Assembly (NCBI GenBank): GCA_052387905.1
Contig: JBQTIR010000016.1
Span: 1 to 64,000 of the forward strand
DNA: 64,000 bases
Source: JBQTII01 sp052387905
GTDB lineage: Bacteria > Actinomycetota > Actinomycetes > Sporichthyales > Sporichthyaceae
Reading direction: 5' to 3'
Shown: one piece after another, positions 1 to 7,449 of the stretch
Layout of the letters: the number at the start of each line of letters is the position of its first letter
How positions within the stretch are numbered: position 1 is the first letter of the stretch
Notes under the pieces: generated by a model
What the model saw: only the letters and a program-made list of their open reading frames with translations
Databases searched by the model: none
What the model was told of the DNA's origin: nothing
Translations under genes and position numbers: made by a program

Positions 1-25
1 TTGGCACGCCGGGGAGGAAGTTGAC

Positions 26-700
26 ATGCGCTCCAACAAGCTCCTGCGTACGGCAGGTGTCCTCGGCGCTGCCACCGTCATTGGCGTCGCCGGTATGCAG
101 ATCGCCACCGCCAGCCCGAACGCCGACGCAGCCGCCAGCGGCTACAGCGAGGTCGCGAAGGATGCAGCTACTGCCGCCAAGCGCGGCCCCCGTGGTCCGC
201 GTGGCTTCACGGGTAACACCGGTCCGGCGGGTCCGGCGGGTCCTGCGGGTGCCCCGGGTACTCCGGGCGTCCAGGGCCCCCCTGGTGTGGTGGGTCCTCC
301 GGGGGCCCCCGGCTCAACGCTCGTGATGTCATCCGCGGCCCAAGCGCTCTCGGGCGGGGCGATCGGCGCCGGGAGTGCCCGTTCGCCGCTGAGCGGCCTT
401 AATCAAAACACCACCACCTTCGCGGTGGCGCAGAGTTCCTTCACCGCCTCGGGTTTCCAGGTCGTGGATGGCAACACCATCGGGGGGTTCAAGTTCCACC
501 TGGCCACCCAGGCCGTGAACGCGATCTCCGGTACGCCGGAGGGCCCGATCACCTCGATCACCTGCGAGGTGGCTCCGGGTGGGCGTTCCTGCACGGCCCC
601 GGGCAGCCTGGCCGTTCCGGCCGGCAACGCGTACTGGTTCCAGCCCGACGCCACCTCGACGCTGCCTCTCTCGGGCACCTTCTCCTACAACCTCGTCTGA
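26..700 (+). CDS. secreted collagen-like (Gly-X-Y) repeat protein, copy 1
   Basis: A 224-residue exported protein. Residues 1-30 form a signal peptide with a basic start (MRSNKLLR) and a hydrophobic core ending near ATAS. A short Ser/Ala linker with the motif SGYSEV follows, then 15 uninterrupted Gly-X-Y triplets at about residues 54-98, many of them GPA or GPP. The C-terminal domain of about 120 residues is shared by the next two genes and has a conserved Cys pair in the motif TCEVAPGGRSC. Collagen-like tracts trimerise in known bacterial collagens, so a trimeric surface or spore-coat protein is plausible, but that is inference. The start follows a GGAGGAAG ribosome site. It is the first of three tandem paralogues; anything upstream lies outside the window. 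Confidence 0.85.
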   Translation: MRSNKLLRTAGVLGAATVIGVAGMQIATASPNADAAASGYSEVAKDAATAAKRGPRGPRGFTGNTGPAGPAGPAGAPGTPGVQGPPGVVGPPGAPGSTLVMSSAAQALSGGAIGAGSARSPLSGLNQNTTTFAVAQSSFTASGFQVVDGNTIGGFKFHLATQAVNAISGTPEGPITSITCEVAPGGRSCTAPGSLAVPAGNAYWFQPDATSTLPLSGTFSYNLV

Positions 701-715
701 CGGAAGGAAGTTGAC

Positions 716-1384
716 ATGCGCTCCAACAAGTTTGTGCGTACGGCCGGCGTCCTCGGCGCTGCCACCGTCATCGGTGTAGCCGGGATGCAGATCGCCACCG
801 CCACTCCGTCCGGCGACTCGTCCGGCTCCGGCTACAGCGAGGTCTCGAAGGACTCGGCCACGGCCAAGCCGCGCGGCAAGCGTGGTCCGACTGGCTTCAA
901 GGGCGCCACCGGTCCCCAAGGGCCACAGGGCCCCGCAGGTCCCGCGGGTGCTCCGGGCCTTCAGGGCCCGCCTGGGGCGGTGGGTGCGCCAGGGGCTGCG
1001 GGTTCGACGCTCGTGCGGGCAGTTTCCCCCAACGGGGTTCCCGGTGGACCGATCAGCGCCGCGAATGGCTTCCAGGCACTCAGTGGAATCATCGCTCAAG
1101 CTGTCCACCAGTCGCCGAATGCTTTCACCGCCTCCGGTTTCCAGGTCGTGGACGGTGTAGGCATTTCCGGATTCAAGTACCACCTGGCCACCCAGGCGGT
1201 CAACGCGATCACCGGCGCGCCGGAGGGCCCGATCACCTTTCTGACGTGTGAGGTCGCTCCGGGTGGGCGTTCGTGCGTCGCTCCGGGCACCCTCGCCGTT
1301 GCGGCCGGCAACGCGGTGTGGTTCCAGCCGTTCACTGGCTCGACCCTGCCCCCCTCGGGCACCTTCACCTACAACGCCGTCTGA
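716..1384 (+). CDS. secreted collagen-like (Gly-X-Y) repeat protein, copy 2
   Basis: A 222-residue paralogue of the gene 15 nt upstream with the same architecture: signal peptide (MRSNKFVRTAGVLG), SGYSEVSKDS linker, 15 Gly-X-Y triplets and a C-terminal domain with the TCEVAPGGRSC Cys pair. The region from the ribosome-binding site into the signal peptide is almost identical to copy 1, which shows tandem duplication that carried the translation signals. The X and Y positions (GPQ, GFK, GLQ) and the first part of the C-terminal domain have diverged. The three genes are tightly spaced and probably form one transcript. Function unknown; a heterotrimer of the three chains is an untested possibility. 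Confidence 0.85.
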   Translation: MRSNKFVRTAGVLGAATVIGVAGMQIATATPSGDSSGSGYSEVSKDSATAKPRGKRGPTGFKGATGPQGPQGPAGPAGAPGLQGPPGAVGAPGAAGSTLVRAVSPNGVPGGPISAANGFQALSGIIAQAVHQSPNAFTASGFQVVDGVGISGFKYHLATQAVNAITGAPEGPITFLTCEVAPGGRSCVAPGTLAVAAGNAVWFQPFTGSTLPPSGTFTYNAV

Positions 1385-1400
1385 GAAGGAGGAAGTTGAC

Positions 1401-2081
1401 ATGCGCTCCAACACAATTCTGCGTACGGCCGGCGTCCTCGGCGCCGCCGCCGTCATCGGTGTCGCCGGGGTCCAGGTTGCCGCGGCCAGTCCGGCCGGCG
1501 ACTCCTCCGGATCCGGCTACAGCGAGGTCTCGAAGGACTCCGCCAAGGCCCACAACAAGCGGGGCCCCCGCGGTTTCAAGGGTGCTACCGGTAATCAGGG
1601 CCCGGCCGGTCCTGCGGGTCCTGGGGGTGCTGCCGGTGCGCCGGGTATTGCGGGTACTCCGGGCGCTCAGGGTCCCAACGGGGCCGCCGGTTTGACTCGC
1701 ATTACGACCTCAGTAAACGTAATCGTTCCCGGCAACGCGATCGCTGCCGGCAACGGCTTTGCCGCGGTCGGAGGCTTCATTAATGGCGGATTTCCCTTCA
1801 CCTCGCTCGCGCCGAAGGCCTTCTCATTCACGGGCTTCCAGGTCAGCAGCACCAACGCTGTCGGGGGCTTCAAGTACGTCTTGGCGACCCAGGGCGTCAA
1901 CGCGATCACCGGTGCGCCGGAGGGTGCGATCACCTCGATCGAGTGTGAGGTCGCTCCGGGTGGGCGTTCCTGCCTGTCGGCGGGCACCCTCGCCGTCCCG
2001 GCCGGCAACGCGTTCTGGTTCCAGCCCCTGGCCGGTTCGAACCTGCCGATCTCGGGAACCTTCACCTTCAACGTGGCCTGA
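1401..2081 (+). CDS. secreted collagen-like (Gly-X-Y) repeat protein, copy 3
   Basis: The third tandem paralogue, 226 residues. The ATG at 1401 is preferred over longer in-frame extensions because it follows AAGGAGGAAG and restores the MRSN signal peptide of copies 1 and 2. Again there are 15 Gly-X-Y triplets, here richer in GAA/GAP and with fewer Pro-Pro triplets, then the shared C-terminal domain with the motif IECEVAPGGRSC. The stop is followed at about 90 nt by a strong hairpin, which marks the end of the three-gene unit. Function is not known beyond export and a likely triple-helical stalk. Confidence 0.85.
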   Translation: MRSNTILRTAGVLGAAAVIGVAGVQVAAASPAGDSSGSGYSEVSKDSAKAHNKRGPRGFKGATGNQGPAGPAGPGGAAGAPGIAGTPGAQGPNGAAGLTRITTSVNVIVPGNAIAAGNGFAAVGGFINGGFPFTSLAPKAFSFTGFQVSSTNAVGGFKYVLATQGVNAITGAPEGAITSIECEVAPGGRSCLSAGTLAVPAGNAFWFQPLAGSNLPISGTFTFNVA

Positions 2082-2171
2082 GCATCGGGCGATGACGTGA
2101 CGTCCCCTCACATAACGGGACGCTTCCGGGCAGGCTCCGGCCTGACCGGGTGAGACAGCGCACAACGGATT

Positions 2172-2203
2172 CGTCCCGGCTCCCGCACCTGGGGGCCGGG
2201 ACG
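2172..2203 (+). terminator. hairpin terminator after the collagen-like operon
   Basis: The arms CGTCCCGGCTCCC and GGGGGCCGGGACG flank a 6-nt loop, with no T-tract, as is usual for actinomycetes. It lies in the 388-bp gene-free stretch 2082-2469. I see nothing else convincing there apart from the presumed promoter of the next gene. Confidence 0.6.
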
Positions 2204-2469
2204 ATCTGCGCGCGACAGGCGTAGCGTGCCGCTGTCGGTGATCATGATCCGCAATCAGGCTGAATGCCCGTCAGGTCTCACCGCAGAGTTCGCCCCGTAC
2301 AAGGGACGGTGGTGTCCGCCGTCTGTCCGGCGCACCCGGGCAGCGCGCCTTGCCCGAATGCGCGCGATCGTCACACTCTGTACCCGAATGGGCCTGTTGC
2401 CGCCCCTAGGCCGGCGTCGAGAATTCCAGGCACAAGATCGTCAATGTCGTCGCATTCTGGGGAGTAGTC

Positions 2470-2991
2470 GTGTCTGACCGCCGTCGATCCGTTCGCCTTC
2501 GCACCGCCATCGCTGCAGCATCGTTCTCGGTGGCCGTCGTCGCGGTGGGGATGCCCATCTCCGGAGCGGGGGCCGGCAGTGCTGTCGTGGCGAGCGGCGT
2601 CGAGCTGCCCGTGGCTGTGCTCGACGACCCGGTCCCGGCGCCTGAGCCGGACAGTGCCTTCGGGTCGCCGGCGGGAGCCGCCGGGCAGGCCGACGCTGCC
2701 CCAGCTCCGGTCGAAACTCCGGCCGAGCAGCCGGCCGAAGCGCCGTCCGAAGCGCCGTCCGCGGGTGAAGGCCTCGGAGGCGCGAATGCGCCTGCCCCGG
2801 CCCCGACCGAGCCCGCGGCGGAACAGCCCGCCGAGCTGCCGCCAGCGGACGAGGACCGCGGCAGCAAGAGTGCACCTGCTCCCGCTCCCGTCGAACCCGC
2901 GGCCGAGCAGCCGGCCGAGCAGCCGGCCGAGCAGCCGGCGGAGGGCAAAGGCCGATCGGGCGTTGGCCCGCCGCCCCGGGACGCGCGCTGA
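2470..2991 (+). CDS. secreted Pro/Ala/Glu-rich low-complexity protein
   Basis: A 173-residue protein starting at GTG after a GGGGAG ribosome site. Residues 1-36 resemble a signal peptide (basic MSDRRRSVRLR, then an Ala/Val-rich core). The rest is low complexity: three imperfect blocks of the type PAPVExPAEQPAE separated by acidic, Gly-rich linkers, ending in tandem AEQP repeats and a basic tail. There are no enzymatic motifs and no LPxTG anchor. Such Pro/Ala/Glu tracts usually act as extended wall-spanning or spacer segments. No family was recognised. The GC-rich repeats also open long reading frames in other phases, but the signal peptide and ribosome site favour this one. Confidence 0.6.
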   Translation: MSDRRRSVRLRTAIAAASFSVAVVAVGMPISGAGAGSAVVASGVELPVAVLDDPVPAPEPDSAFGSPAGAAGQADAAPAPVETPAEQPAEAPSEAPSAGEGLGGANAPAPAPTEPAAEQPAELPPADEDRGSKSAPAPAPVEPAAEQPAEQPAEQPAEGKGRSGVGPPPRDAR

Positions 2992-3093
2992 CCCGAAGTC
3001 GGCCACGCCCGTAGGCCACGATGGCGTTACCTCGTCGACCACGATTCGAGCGCGCAGCGCCGTAGTTTCTCCCGCGGACGGGGACCGCGCTCT

Positions 3094-3142
3094 GCTACCT
3101 CCTCGACCACCAATCCCGCCCGGGCGTGGTCGAGGGGGTAGT
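3094..3142. repeat. 49-bp inverted repeat, family D copy 1
   Basis: The arms GCTACCTCCTCGACCAC and GTGGTCGAGGGGGTAGT flank a 15-nt centre. A second 49-bp copy lies at 6179-6227, and both are preceded by CTCT. It sits in the 682-bp stretch 2992-3673 with no confident gene. The only other content there is a possible 57-codon frame and the paired boxes before the first Uma2 gene. Confidence 0.75.
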
Positions 3143-3208
3143 AATGAGGGAGCGGCCCGTGCCGTGCGGCGGGGCTGCGTCGGCTCAGCGTTCGACGTGC
3201 CGAAGGTC

Positions 3209-3382
3209 ATGGCGATCGCCAGCCAGCCGCCGGACGTCATCACCCTTGGCCCCGCCGACGACGCTCTCGTGCTCCATCTCGACGAACTGTCCGTCGACGC
3301 GCGCCCGGCTGCAGCGGCGAGCCAACCGAGAAGGTCTGCCCCTGGCAGAGATGTCACCGACCTGATTGCCCGTCACGCCTGA
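3209..3382 (+). CDS. possible 57-residue small protein or gene remnant
   Basis: A short frame starting MAIASQPPDVITLGP and ending DLIARHA. Its first half has G or C at most third codon positions, unlike the surrounding non-coding DNA; the second half looks more random. There is no clear ribosome site and no recognised family. The reading frame is open for a long way upstream, so it may be the 3' end of a decayed gene rather than an intact one. Confidence 0.22.
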   Translation: MAIASQPPDVITLGPADDALVLHLDELSVDARPAAAASQPRRSAPGRDVTDLIARHA

Positions 3383-3567
3383 GGGGTGCGGGCAGGTTCC
3401 GAACGTATCGATCTCCCGGGTTTCCACGGACCGGGCCGGCATTTCGGTGCCGAGATCCAGGTCGTGCGCGCGATCCGAGGCTGTTCGCCGTCCGGATCCG
3501 CTCGGCGATGGCGCGTGCGGCGGCGCTGCTGCAGGCCCGCGCCGGCTGAGCAGAGTCGCGACCGTCG

Positions 3568-3603
3568 TCCACAAGCGCCGGATCGACCCGGGTCTATCCA
3601 CAG
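3568..3603 (+). promoter_or_regulatory. paired TCCACA boxes upstream of Uma2 copy 1
   Basis: TCCACA at 3568 and TCCACAG at 3597 are 29 nt apart, start to start. They end about 70 nt before the ATG at 3674. The same pair with the same 29-nt spacing precedes the other two Uma2 genes of this window. Role inferred: shared promoter or operator element. Confidence 0.5.
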
Positions 3604-3673
3604 CTACTCCGCGACGCCTTCCCGAGGCGCCGCCCGGCGGTCACGCTGGCCAGACGGGAGATGGAGGGGGACC

Positions 3674-4252
3674 ATGGCGGCTATGACGAATCCGATCGCG
3701 CTCGTCCGATCCGGCCCGTACACGGTGGCGGACCTGGAGACGATGCCCGATGACGGTCAGCGTTACGAGATCATTGACGGGATGCTCCACGTGAGCCCGT
3801 CGCCGAACCGACGGCATCAGGAGATGGCGTTCGAACTAGCCGTCGAGCTTCGCGCGTCTTGCCTGCCACAGCTGCGTGTGATGATCGCGCCGTTCGATGT
3901 CCGTATCGACGAGCACAACGTGGTCGAACCTGACGTGCTGGTCGCACGGCGTGACGACCTCACCGACCCATGCCTGCCGGTCGCGCCGGTGCTCGCCGTC
4001 GAAGTCATGTCGCCCAGTACTCGCCTCTATGACCGCAACACCAAGAAGGCGCACTACGAGCGGATCGGGACGGCGTCCTACTGGCTGCTCGACCCCGCCG
4101 AGCCGGGGACCCTCGAAGCCTTCGAACTCGACGAGGCCGGCAGCTACCAGTTGGTCGCCACCGTCACCGGCGACGAGGTGCATTCCGCGACCCGGCCGTT
4201 CCCGGTCGACATCTGCACCGCCCGCCTGCTCGACGGCCTTCGCCCGCGCTGA
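3674..4252 (+). CDS. Uma2 family nuclease-fold protein, copy 1
   Basis: A 192-residue Uma2 (DUF820) protein. The family has a PD-(D/E)XK restriction-nuclease fold, but its biological substrate is unknown. Visible motifs are YEIIDGMLHVSP (residues 35-46), H near 50, EPDV, then LAVEVMSPSTRLYDRNTKK with the expected acidic and Lys catalytic pattern, and SYWLLDP. The ATG at 3674 follows GGAGGGGGACC; longer in-frame starts lack a ribosome site and Uma2 similarity. It is a close duplicate of the gene at 5559-6137: the first 45 or so and last 75 or so residues are nearly identical while the middle has diverged. An AAA+ ATPase gene lies between the copies. Confidence 0.88.
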   Translation: MAAMTNPIALVRSGPYTVADLETMPDDGQRYEIIDGMLHVSPSPNRRHQEMAFELAVELRASCLPQLRVMIAPFDVRIDEHNVVEPDVLVARRDDLTDPCLPVAPVLAVEVMSPSTRLYDRNTKKAHYERIGTASYWLLDPAEPGTLEAFELDEAGSYQLVATVTGDEVHSATRPFPVDICTARLLDGLRPR

Positions 4253-4319
4253 GCAACCTCGATCGTGCCCCGCGGAAAACCCTTTCACCGAACCCGGGGG
4301 TGAGCCCTACCCTGCCTCG

Positions 4320-5444
4320 ATGACTCAATCGGACCTCGAACAGGAAGGATTTCCCACCACCGAGCAAGCGCCGCTGATCACGACGCCGTTCGCGCTCGGG
4401 CTCGCCCACGTGGTTCCGGACGACATCGCGGAGACCGTGGTGTGGCAACGGGCCCGCGGCATGGCCCACTGGCGCGACGAATCGCTGCTGTGCCCGCTGG
4501 ATCCCGCCGCGATCTTTCCCGAAGGTGCCCGAGTTCTCCTGCAGCTCGCGGCAAAGCGACGGACCGTCACCATCGTCGAGGGCGCCTCCTTCATCGCCTC
4601 GGTCATCGTGCACCGGCGCTCGACGCACCTCTTCGTTGCAGCGCGTACCGCGGAGGTGGCTGACGCCATCGTGGCAGCCGCTCGGCTGGCCGTGCCCCCG
4701 CCGGCGTCCACCACGGCCGCCTTTACCCTGTGGCGCCTCGACAAGGGCGAGGCAGTGTCCTGGAAGCGTGACCTCGACGTGCCGGACTGGTCGCAGATCG
4801 CCCACAACTACCCCGACCGCGCAGCCTTGGACGCCCTGATGGAGCTGAGCTCGGTGTCCGGCACCGGGCGCCTGATGCTGTGGACCGGCGCTCCCGGCAC
4901 AGGCAAGACCTTCGCGATCCGGGCCCTGGCCCGCGCCTGGAACCCGTGGTGCAGCGCGCATCTGGTCATCGACCCGGAACGCTTCTTCGGCGATGCCGCC
5001 TACCTGATCGAAGTCATGGCCGAGACCAGCAGCGCCGATCTCGACGACGACGGGGAGGAGATGCCGGCGCCGCGGGCGCGCTTGATCATCTGTGAGGACG
5101 CCGACGACTTCATCCGGGATCGGGAGAAGGTCGGCCCCGGGTTGGGACGCCTGCTCAACGTCGCCGACGGGCTGCTCGGGCAGGGCCTGAACAACATCAT
5201 TCTGCTGACGTCGAACACTCCCGTCACCCGGCTTGACCCGGCCCTGGTGCGCCCGGGACGGTTGCTGGCGAACATCGAGTTCGGGCCCTTCACGCCGGCC
5301 GCGGCGCGGGAGTGGCTGCACGAGCCCGGTGCCGTGATCCCGGCCGAGGGGCAGACGTTGGCCGAGCTCTACGAACGCGCCGGATCGACGGTCCGTCATC
5401 GCAGCGCTGTTCCGCAACCCGTGGCCTGCGGCGCGTACTTGTAA
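4320..5444 (+). CDS. AAA+ ATPase with N-terminal DUF5925-like domain
   Basis: A 374-residue protein. Residues 1-170 resemble the DUF5925 region that precedes an AAA module in actinobacterial ATPases. The AAA core follows with Walker A GAPGTGKT (190-197), Walker B LIICEDAD (254-261), a sensor-1 Asn in ILLTSN (near 299) and Arg-finger candidates in the motif ALVRPGR (311-314). No membrane or nuclease segment is seen. The ATG at 4320 has no strong ribosome site, but it begins where similarity to the family starts, and a much longer in-frame extension overlaps the Uma2 gene out of phase. The ATPase is bracketed by two near-identical Uma2 genes, so a functional partnership is possible but unproven. 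DUF5925 assignment is from memory of the family layout. Confidence 0.82.
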   Translation: MTQSDLEQEGFPTTEQAPLITTPFALGLAHVVPDDIAETVVWQRARGMAHWRDESLLCPLDPAAIFPEGARVLLQLAAKRRTVTIVEGASFIASVIVHRRSTHLFVAARTAEVADAIVAAARLAVPPPASTTAAFTLWRLDKGEAVSWKRDLDVPDWSQIAHNYPDRAALDALMELSSVSGTGRLMLWTGAPGTGKTFAIRALARAWNPWCSAHLVIDPERFFGDAAYLIEVMAETSSADLDDDGEEMPAPRARLIICEDADDFIRDREKVGPGLGRLLNVADGLLGQGLNNIILLTSNTPVTRLDPALVRPGRLLANIEFGPFTPAAAREWLHEPGAVIPAEGQTLAELYERAGSTVRHRSAVPQPVACGAYL

Positions 5445-5452
5445 GCCGCTCG

Positions 5453-5488
5453 TCCACAGGCCGCCGATCGGCCGCTGTTCTTCCACAG
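5453..5488 (+). promoter_or_regulatory. paired TCCACAG boxes upstream of Uma2 copy 2
   Basis: TCCACAG occurs at 5453 and 5482, exactly 29 nt apart, with GATCGGCC between them. The second box ends about 70 nt before the ATG at 5559, the same distance as for Uma2 copy 1. The first box lies just after the ATPase stop codon. Confidence 0.5.
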
Positions 5489-5558
5489 ATGTGTGGCGGC
5501 GCCTTCCGCGGGCCCCTGCCGAACACGACGCTGGTCAGAACAGAGACGGAGGGGGACC

Positions 5559-6137
5559 ATGGCGGCTATGAGTGATCCGATCGCGCTCGTCCGGTCCGGC
5601 CCGTACACGGTGGCGGACCTGGAGACGATGCCCGATGACGGTCAGCGCTACGAGATCATCGACGGGATGCTCCACGTGAGCCCGGCACCGAACTGGGAGC
5701 ACCAGGAGGTGGCCGGCGAACTGTTCGTCCAGCTGCGAGCGGCATGCCCTGCTGACCTCCGCGTGATGATGGCGCCGTTCGACGTCCATTTCGACGACCA
5801 CAACGTCGTCGAGCCCGATGTCGTGGTCGGCCGCTACGTCGACTTCCGCCGCCGTGGCCTGTTCGCCGCGCCGATCCTCGCCGTCGAAGTCCTTTCGGCC
5901 AGTACCCGCCTCTATGACCGAAACACCAAGAAGGCGCACTACGAGCGGATCGGGACGGCCTCGTACTGGCTCCTCGACCCCGCCGAGCCGGGGTCGATCG
6001 AGGCTTTCGAGCTCGACGAGGCCGGTAGCTACCAGCTGGTCGCCACCGTCACCGGCGACGAGGTGTACTCCGCGACCCGGCCGTTCCCGGTCGAGATCAG
6101 CCCCACGCGCCTGCTCGACGGGCTCCGTCCCCACTGA
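5559..6137 (+). CDS. Uma2 family nuclease-fold protein, copy 2
   Basis: 192 residues, the same length as the copy at 3674. The N-terminus (through YEIIDGMLHVSP) and C-terminus (from STRLYDRNTKKAHYERIG) differ from copy 1 at only a few positions. The central 65 or so residues, which hold the EPDV motif and the strand before the catalytic Glu, are far less similar, and the conserved SP after the Glu is SA here. Catalytic-type residues (EPDV, E in AVEV, K in NTKK) are retained. The start follows a GGAGGGGGACC ribosome site identical to copy 1. Duplication followed by exchange or diversifying change in the middle is the likeliest history. Confidence 0.88.
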   Translation: MAAMSDPIALVRSGPYTVADLETMPDDGQRYEIIDGMLHVSPAPNWEHQEVAGELFVQLRAACPADLRVMMAPFDVHFDDHNVVEPDVVVGRYVDFRRRGLFAAPILAVEVLSASTRLYDRNTKKAHYERIGTASYWLLDPAEPGSIEAFELDEAGSYQLVATVTGDEVYSATRPFPVEISPTRLLDGLRPH

Positions 6138-6178
6138 TCTGCCGTTGATCTCCGCGTCGCACCGCGCGCCGCACTCTG

Positions 6179-6227
6179 CTACCCCCGCGACCACGCCAGC
6201 GCCCGGAGCGTGGTCGGGGAGGTAGCA
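6179..6227. repeat. 49-bp inverted repeat, family D copy 2
   Basis: The arms GCTACCCCCGCGACCAC and GTGGTCGGGGAGGTAGC flank a 15-nt centre. It has the same length and left flank (CTCT) as the copy at 3094. It lies just after the second Uma2 gene, so the two copies bracket the Uma2-ATPase-Uma2 block. Confidence 0.75.
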
Positions 6228-6257
6228 CAGTGGCGCGCCGCGGCGCCTCTTGACGCA

Positions 6258-6342
6258 CTGCGCCAGACCACAACCGCAATGCCCGGGACGCGTGGGGCGC
6301 CCAGGTCGCCACTCCCATCACCGTTGTGGTCTGCGCCGGCGC
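6258..6342. repeat. long inverted repeat between Uma2 copy 2 and the DUF2520 gene
   Basis: GCGCCAGACCACAAC near 6260 and GTTGTGGTCTGCGCCGG near 6323 are inverted copies about 50 nt apart. No other copy was seen. It may act as a terminator or be another small mobile palindrome. Confidence 0.45.
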
Positions 6343-6375
6343 GTTTTCGCCGCCACCGCCTGAGACGATCGGGCG

Positions 6376-7296
6376 GTGAACCAGCCCGAGATCTCCCGCC
6401 CCCGCGCCTCCGGGCGCCCGGCGCGCCTGGACGTCGCGATCCTCGGCGCCGGGAAGGTCGGGGCGGTGCTGGGCGCGGCGCTCGCCCAGGCCGGGCACAA
6501 GGTGGTCGCGGCGTCCGGGGTGTCCGCCAAGAGCAAGGCCCGCGCCGACGATCTGCTCGACGGGATTGCGCTCACCGACCCGCTCCAGGTCGCCGCGGCC
6601 GGTGACCTGCTGCTGCTCGCGGTCCCCGACGATGCGCTGCCCGCCCTCGCCGCGGCGCTCGCCGAATCCGGGGCGATCAAGGCCGGGACGCTGATCGCCC
6701 ACACGTCCGGCCGCTACGGCGTCGCCGTGCTGGACCCGCTGACCCGCGTCGGCGCCCTGCCGCTCGCGCTGCACCCGGTGATGACATTCACCGGCACGCG
6801 CGTCGACCTCGCGCGTCTGGCCGGGTGCTGCTTCGGCGTCACCGCACCCGAGGCGCTGCGCCCGGTGGCCGAAGCCCTGGTCGTGGAGATGGGCGCCGAA
6901 CCGCAGTGGGTCGACGAGGACCGCCGCGCGCTCTACCACGCGGGGTTGGCCAACGGGGCGAACCACCTGGTCACCCTGGTCGCACAATCCGGGGCGCTGC
7001 TCGCGCGCGCCGGCGTGGAGAACCCGTCGCGCCTGATGGCCCCGCTGCTGTCCGCTGCCCTGGACAACGCCCTGCGCTCGGGCGATCACGCGCTCACCGG
7101 ACCGGTCGCCCGCGGTGACGCCGGCACCGTCGCGGCCCACGTCGAACAGATCGCCGCCGTCTCGCCCGAAGCTGCCGCGGCCTACGTCGCGATGGCCCGG
7201 CTCACCGCGGACCGGGCCCTGGCCGCCGGCATCCTGAGCCCCGCTGCCGCCGCCACGCTGATGGACGTTCTGGGCCGCGCGCACCCCTTCGCCTGA
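6376..7296 (+). CDS. Rossmann-like / DUF2520 domain protein
   Basis: 306 residues. An N-terminal NAD(P)-binding segment, VAILGAGKVGAVLGAAL (near residues 23-39), is followed by LLLAVPDDALPALAAAL and HTSGRYGVAVLDPL. This is the layout of the ProC/6-phosphogluconate-dehydrogenase-like family with a C-terminal helical DUF2520 domain (YHAGLANGANHLV). The gene commonly sits next to panC in actinobacteria, which has led to suggestions of a ketopantoate or related reductase role. That link is context only. The GTG at 6376 is used here. A Uma2 gene has come between it and panC in this genome. Confidence 0.85.
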   Translation: MNQPEISRPRASGRPARLDVAILGAGKVGAVLGAALAQAGHKVVAASGVSAKSKARADDLLDGIALTDPLQVAAAGDLLLLAVPDDALPALAAALAESGAIKAGTLIAHTSGRYGVAVLDPLTRVGALPLALHPVMTFTGTRVDLARLAGCCFGVTAPEALRPVAEALVVEMGAEPQWVDEDRRALYHAGLANGANHLVTLVAQSGALLARAGVENPSRLMAPLLSAALDNALRSGDHALTGPVARGDAGTVAAHVEQIAAVSPEAAAAYVAMARLTADRALAAGILSPAAAATLMDVLGRAHPFA

Positions 7297-7307
7297 CGGG
7301 CCATCTA

Positions 7308-7343
7308 TCCCCAGCCAGTGTTTCGGCCGATCACCGTCCACAG
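7308..7343 (+). promoter_or_regulatory. paired TCCACAG-type boxes upstream of Uma2 copy 3
   Basis: TCCCCAG at 7308 and TCCACAG at 7337 are again exactly 29 nt apart, with CGGCCGATC between. The first box has one base change. The second ends about 106 nt before the chosen start of the third Uma2 gene. Confidence 0.45.
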
Positions 7344-7449
7344 ATCGCGGCAAACCCCTTCCACGCGGTATCCGCCCTGCTCAGGCTGGCGTCAGCGAAG
7401 GCTGTTCGATCCGAGGGTGGGGTGCGACCATGAAGCAGGAGGTATGGCT

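Noticed and set aside
329..1456. 375-codon - strand frame opposite the collagen-like genes
   Set aside because: An antisense frame of Gly/Pro/Ala-rich repeats; the + strand has signal peptides and ribosome sites.
3594..7343. TCCACA boxes as DnaA boxes of a replication origin
   Set aside because: No dnaA, dnaN or AT-rich unwinding region nearby; the boxes occur only as spaced pairs before Uma2 genes.
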